Origin: Candidatus Melainabacteria bacterium GWA2_34_9
GTDB lineage: Bacteria > Cyanobacteriota > Vampirovibrionia > Gastranaerophilales > UBA9971
Assembly: GCA_001784535.1 (NCBI GenBank)
Contig: MFRJ01000121.1
Coordinates: 1-17,369, forward strand
Length of the DNA stretch: 17,369 nucleotides
Direction of reading: 5' to 3'
Below are positions 14,672 through 17,369 of the stretch, piece by piece. A model generated the notes under the pieces. That model ran no database searches, had not been told where the DNA came from, and saw nothing but the letters and a program-made list of their open reading frames with translations. Positions within the stretch are counted from its first letter, which is position 1, and each line of letters begins with the position of its first letter. The position numbers and the translations under genes were made by a program.

Positions 14672-16399
14672 TTATCCTAAAATTGCTTTTAAGTCTTCAT
14701 CAGGGGTAGTTATTGGCTGAATATTAAATTTTTCCACAAGAACGTTTAAAACATTCGGTGTTACAAAAGCAGGCAGCGTTGGTCCAAGCCTGATATTTTT
14801 AATCCCGAGATAAAATAATGTAAGAAGAATAGCAACAGCCTTTTGTTCATACCAGGAAAGAATAAATGATAACGGCAGGCTGTTTACATCTGTATCAAAT
14901 GCTTCTGCAAGTGCAACAGCAATTTTTACAGCAGAATAAGCATCATTACACTGACCTATATCAAGAAGTCTTGGGATTCCGCCAATATCACCAAATTCAA
15001 GCTTGTTAAACCTGTATTTTCCGCATGCAAGAGTTAAAATTACGCTGTCTTGAGGAACTTTTTGAGCAAATTCTGTATAGTAATTTCTTCCGCTTTTTGC
15101 TCCGTCACATCCGCCTATCAAGAAGAAATGCTTGATTTGACCGGCTTTTACAGCGTCTATTACTTTGTCAGCCACTCCCAAAACAGCGTTTCTTCCAAAG
15201 CCTATGGTAATATATTTTTCTTCTGCATCTTCCGTAAAACCTTCTGCTTCAAGAGCTGCATCAATTACAGGCTGGAAGTTTTTATCAGCAACATGAACAA
15301 CATTAGGCCATGCAACAAGTCCTGTAGTAAAGATCCTGCCTGTGTAGTGCTTTGGATCCTGAATACAGTTTGTTGTCATCAAAATTGCTCCCGGAAATTC
15401 GGCAAATTCTTTCTGCTGATCCTGCCAAGCCCCGCCATAATTTCCTACAAGGTGTTTGTATTTTTTAAGTTCAGGATATGCAAGACATGGAAGCATTTCA
15501 CCATGAGTGTAAACATTGATTCCTTTGCCTTCAGTCTGTTTTAAAAGTTCTTCAAGGTCTTTTAAATCGTGACCTGAAACAACTATAGACTTTCCTTTAA
15601 CAGGAGTTACGCGAACTTTTGTAGGCTCAGGATGTCCGTAAGCTCCCGTGTTAGCCGCATCAAGAAGCTCCATAACTTTTAAATTAACTTCACCTGTTTT
15701 TAAAGTATAACCAAGCGCTTCATCAAGAGTCGGGGCTTTTTTAGTTAGAAAACTCAAGGCTTCATGGAAAAATTCATAAACTTCATCACTTTCATGACCT
15801 AAAGCTCTGGCATGATCCGCGTAAGCAGCAGCACCTTTAAGTCCATAGGTTATAATTTCCTGAAGCGAAAGGATATCAGCATTTTCTGATTCTTTTCTTT
15901 TCAAAATAGAAATCGCTTCAGCCTGCTTGAAAAGAATATCAATATCATCTGAAAATATATCAAGGGCGGGAATTTCAGGTTTTTCAGGAATAATTCCTTT
16001 TTCCTGAGCTACTTCAATATACTTTGTTTTTACTGCTTTTCTTAATTCTGTAAGCTCAAGAATAATATTTCTTAGTCTTTCAGGGTCAAAATCTACGTTT
16101 GTAACTGTTGTAAATAAGCCTTCGATAACCATTTTGTCAGCTTCAGAGGTGTTAACACCAAGTTTTTTCAACCTGTAAGCATAAAATGAAAGTTCTTTTA
16201 GTCCGTCAACAATTAAATCCTGCAAAGAAGCTGTTTTTTCGTCTTTTCCGCAGACCCCTTTTATTGTACAGCCCTGTCCTTTTGCTGTTTGTTCGCATTG
16301 ATAACAAAACATACTCATTGATTTTTCTCCTTTTAAACTACAACCGCTATTTTCCTGTGTTTTGTTGAAAATTTTTGATAAAAGATTTGTAAATGCCAT
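14672..16399 (-). CDS. hcp: Hydroxylamine reductase / hybrid-cluster protein Hcp (class I length)
   Basis: Hcp is a cytoplasmic iron-sulphur enzyme that reduces nitric oxide or hydroxylamine and protects anaerobes from nitrosative stress. The N-terminal [4Fe-4S] motif is MFCYQCEQTAKGQGCTIKGVCGK-like, with four cysteines starting at Cys32. All hybrid-cluster ligands expected from Desulfovibrio Hcp can be seen: His in SGHDL, Glu in THGEMLP, Cys in TTNCIQ, Cys in GGCDGA, Cys in LACGKYR, Cys in GQCNDA, and Glu with Lys in WYEQKA. Length is 575 from ATG 16399 or 548 from ATG 16318. Both starts have an excellent AAGGAG (16410-16415 and 16327-16332). Known Hcps begin near the second. The longer start is given because it is spaced 18 nt behind the ferredoxin gene. 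The gene is cotranscribed with that 4Fe-4S protein, its likely electron donor. Confidence 0.95.
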   Translation of the reverse strand: MAFTNLLSKIFNKTQENSGCSLKGEKSMSMFCYQCEQTAKGQGCTIKGVCGKDEKTASLQDLIVDGLKELSFYAYRLKKLGVNTSEADKMVIEGLFTTVTNVDFDPERLRNIILELTELRKAVKTKYIEVAQEKGIIPEKPEIPALDIFSDDIDILFKQAEAISILKRKESENADILSLQEIITYGLKGAAAYADHARALGHESDEVYEFFHEALSFLTKKAPTLDEALGYTLKTGEVNLKVMELLDAANTGAYGHPEPTKVRVTPVKGKSIVVSGHDLKDLEELLKQTEGKGINVYTHGEMLPCLAYPELKKYKHLVGNYGGAWQDQQKEFAEFPGAILMTTNCIQDPKHYTGRIFTTGLVAWPNVVHVADKNFQPVIDAALEAEGFTEDAEEKYITIGFGRNAVLGVADKVIDAVKAGQIKHFFLIGGCDGAKSGRNYYTEFAQKVPQDSVILTLACGKYRFNKLEFGDIGGIPRLLDIGQCNDAYSAVKIAVALAEAFDTDVNSLPLSFILSWYEQKAVAILLTLFYLGIKNIRLGPTLPAFVTPNVLNVLVEKFNIQPITTPDEDLKAILG

Positions 16400-16417
16400 T
16401 TTGCTTCTTCTCCTTCA

Positions 16418-17254
16418 TTAAATCAATTCACCGGTTAAAGATACTGTGTAATCCTTCATAATAATATTTTTACCCGACTGGTTAAGTGCTTCTTTTATTA
16501 TCATTTCAACACCACCGCAGCATGGGACTTCCATATGCACTATTGTTACGGAATTAATTTCCTGTGTTTCAAAAATGCCGGCAAGCTTATCAACATATAC
16601 ATTTAAATCACTATCCAGCTTCGGGCAAAGCATGATAAGAACTTTGTTTTTAAGAAATTTTTGATGGAAATTCGGATAAGCAAATGCTGTACAATCAGCC
16701 GCAATAAGCAAATCAGCGTTTTTAAGATATGGAGCGTTTGGGTTTAATAATTTAAGTTGAATCGGCCAGTTATTAAGTTCTGACTGCAAGTTTGCCGCTT
16801 GAGCAGGCTGGGGAGATTGTTTTTTCACCTGACTTAAATCTTTTTGCCCCAAAGACATCTGAAAAGACCCGGGACATCCGCAAGCTAAAGGTTTAGCCTC
16901 AAGAACAGGAACTTCAAAACTGTTTTTCTTTAAATAATCCACTGCCTGATTAAAAAATTCATCTTGTCCATGGTCTTTTAAATGTACAAGATGAGCTTTA
17001 ATTACGTTTTTTCCGCCCTTTACAACGTTTTCCATAACTTTATATTCATCGTAAGGCTCGGCTTCGCGTTCTTCTGTTGTCATAGCTCCCGTTGGACATG
17101 CTTTTATACAAGCTCCAAGTCCATCGCAAAACAAATCACTTACAAGTCTGGCTTTTCCGTCAATAAGCTGAAGCGCGCCTTCGGGACAATCAGGAATACA
17201 AACACCACATCCTGTACATTTTTCTTCGTTAATTTTAATAATCTTTCTTTTCAT
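16418..17254 (-). CDS. 4Fe-4S dicluster ferredoxin-domain protein, likely Hcp electron donor
   Basis: This 278-residue cytoplasmic protein has an N-terminal bacterial-type dicluster ferredoxin domain. Cluster I uses Cys13, Cys16, Cys19 and Cys23 in the usual spacing before PEGAL. In the second motif (CDGLGACIKACPTGAM, Cys43, Cys49, Cys53) the second cysteine is replaced by Leu46. This is typical of this Hcp-linked family as I recall it, and it leaves open a [3Fe-4S] cluster or a remote ligand. The remainder carries further cysteines (LACGCPGSF, ADCTAF, MLCPKLD and CCGG near residue 250), which suggests an extra redox or metal site. It is the first gene of the operon, followed 18 nt later by hcp. 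It probably passes electrons to Hcp. The ATG has an AGGAG about 15 nt upstream, a somewhat long spacing. Confidence 0.88.
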   Translation of the reverse strand: MKRKIIKINEEKCTGCGVCIPDCPEGALQLIDGKARLVSDLFCDGLGACIKACPTGAMTTEEREAEPYDEYKVMENVVKGGKNVIKAHLVHLKDHGQDEFFNQAVDYLKKNSFEVPVLEAKPLACGCPGSFQMSLGQKDLSQVKKQSPQPAQAANLQSELNNWPIQLKLLNPNAPYLKNADLLIAADCTAFAYPNFHQKFLKNKVLIMLCPKLDSDLNVYVDKLAGIFETQEINSVTIVHMEVPCCGGVEMIIKEALNQSGKNIIMKDYTVSLTGELI

Positions 17255-17294
17255 TTTTCTTTTATTTAACTCCTATAATTAAAGCTATTAAAAA

Positions 17295-17347
17295 CAAATT
17301 GTATTTGGGGCGGCTCTTTTTTAGCAAACTGGTACCTATATACCTAT
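17295..17347. promoter_or_regulatory. Candidate control region upstream of the ferredoxin-hcp operon
   Basis: Two short repeats lie about 40-95 nt upstream of the first gene. One is a 5-bp dyad, CAAAT-TGT-ATTTG (17295-17307). The other is a tandem direct repeat TACCTAT (17333-17339 and 17341-17347). Hcp operons are usually under a nitrosative-stress regulator of the CRP/FNR (HcpR) or NsrR type. Neither repeat matches the known HcpR-type TTGAC-N4-GTCAA pattern, so a regulator cannot be named. Confidence 0.25.
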
Positions 17348-17369
17348 TTAAAATCAAAAAATTTTTTAT

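Noticed and set aside
15050..15544. 164-codon plus-strand open frame opposite hcp
   Set aside because: It is antisense to well-supported hcp coding sequence; its translation has no domain pattern and many scattered Cys and Phe typical of a shadow frame.

Overview
The window is low-GC DNA with intact, tightly packed bacterial genes. It suggests an anaerobic, flagellated bacterium. MotA/MotB and a chemotaxis receptor indicate motility. Hybrid-cluster protein (Hcp) with its 4Fe-4S partner indicates an anaerobic or microaerobic life with nitrosative stress. A Ski2/Mtr4-like DExH helicase with a C-terminal DSHCT-type region recalls the helicases found in Cyanobacteria and actinomycetes. Together with the low GC and a gut-type GH35 glycosidase, this makes a non-photosynthetic cyanobacterial relative (Melainabacteria/Vampirovibrionia) a reasonable guess. 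That is inference from gene content; there is no rRNA or other decisive marker here.

Layout. (1) 1-1405, plus: the 3' end of motA followed by motB, the flagellar stator pair. MotB carries an unusual ~100-residue charged C-terminal tail. (2) 4480-1422, minus: a cytoplasmic family GH35 beta-galactosidase-like enzyme and a small unrecognised protein behind it. The GH35 gene contains an in-frame 87-bp palindromic repeat and a second GC-rich patch that also looks inserted. (3) 4481-4893: a 413-bp gap with a minus-strand promoter-like sequence, a pyrimidine-rich hairpin and a strong intrinsic terminator. This looks like a ~75-nt small RNA or an attenuating leader. (4) 4894-8307: a secreted TPR/matrixin-like metalloprotease (plus), a secreted unrecognised protein (minus) and a second matrixin-like protease without signal peptide (minus). 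(5) 8535-9479, plus: ybaB and recR. recR is broken by one in-frame TAA at the codon of the conserved Toprim glutamate, while the reading frame continues intact on both sides. (6) 9577-11904, plus: the DExH helicase. (7) 12174-14204, plus: a transmembrane methyl-accepting chemotaxis protein. It shares a bidirectional terminator with (8) 17254-14278, minus: 4Fe-4S protein, hcp and a small cupin. A perfect 28-bp palindrome separates hcp from the cupin.

How the genes work together. MotAB and the receptor serve motility and chemotaxis, ybaB-recR serves recombination repair, and ferredoxin-hcp-cupin forms a nitrosative or redox-stress operon. The GH35 enzyme acts in sugar use, and the metzincin pair with the secreted protein forms a poorly characterised cell-envelope cluster. 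No CRISPR array, tRNA, rRNA, insertion sequence or obvious defence island was seen. The points most worth a second look are the recR nonsense codon, the mobile palindrome domesticated inside a coding sequence, and the candidate small RNA.
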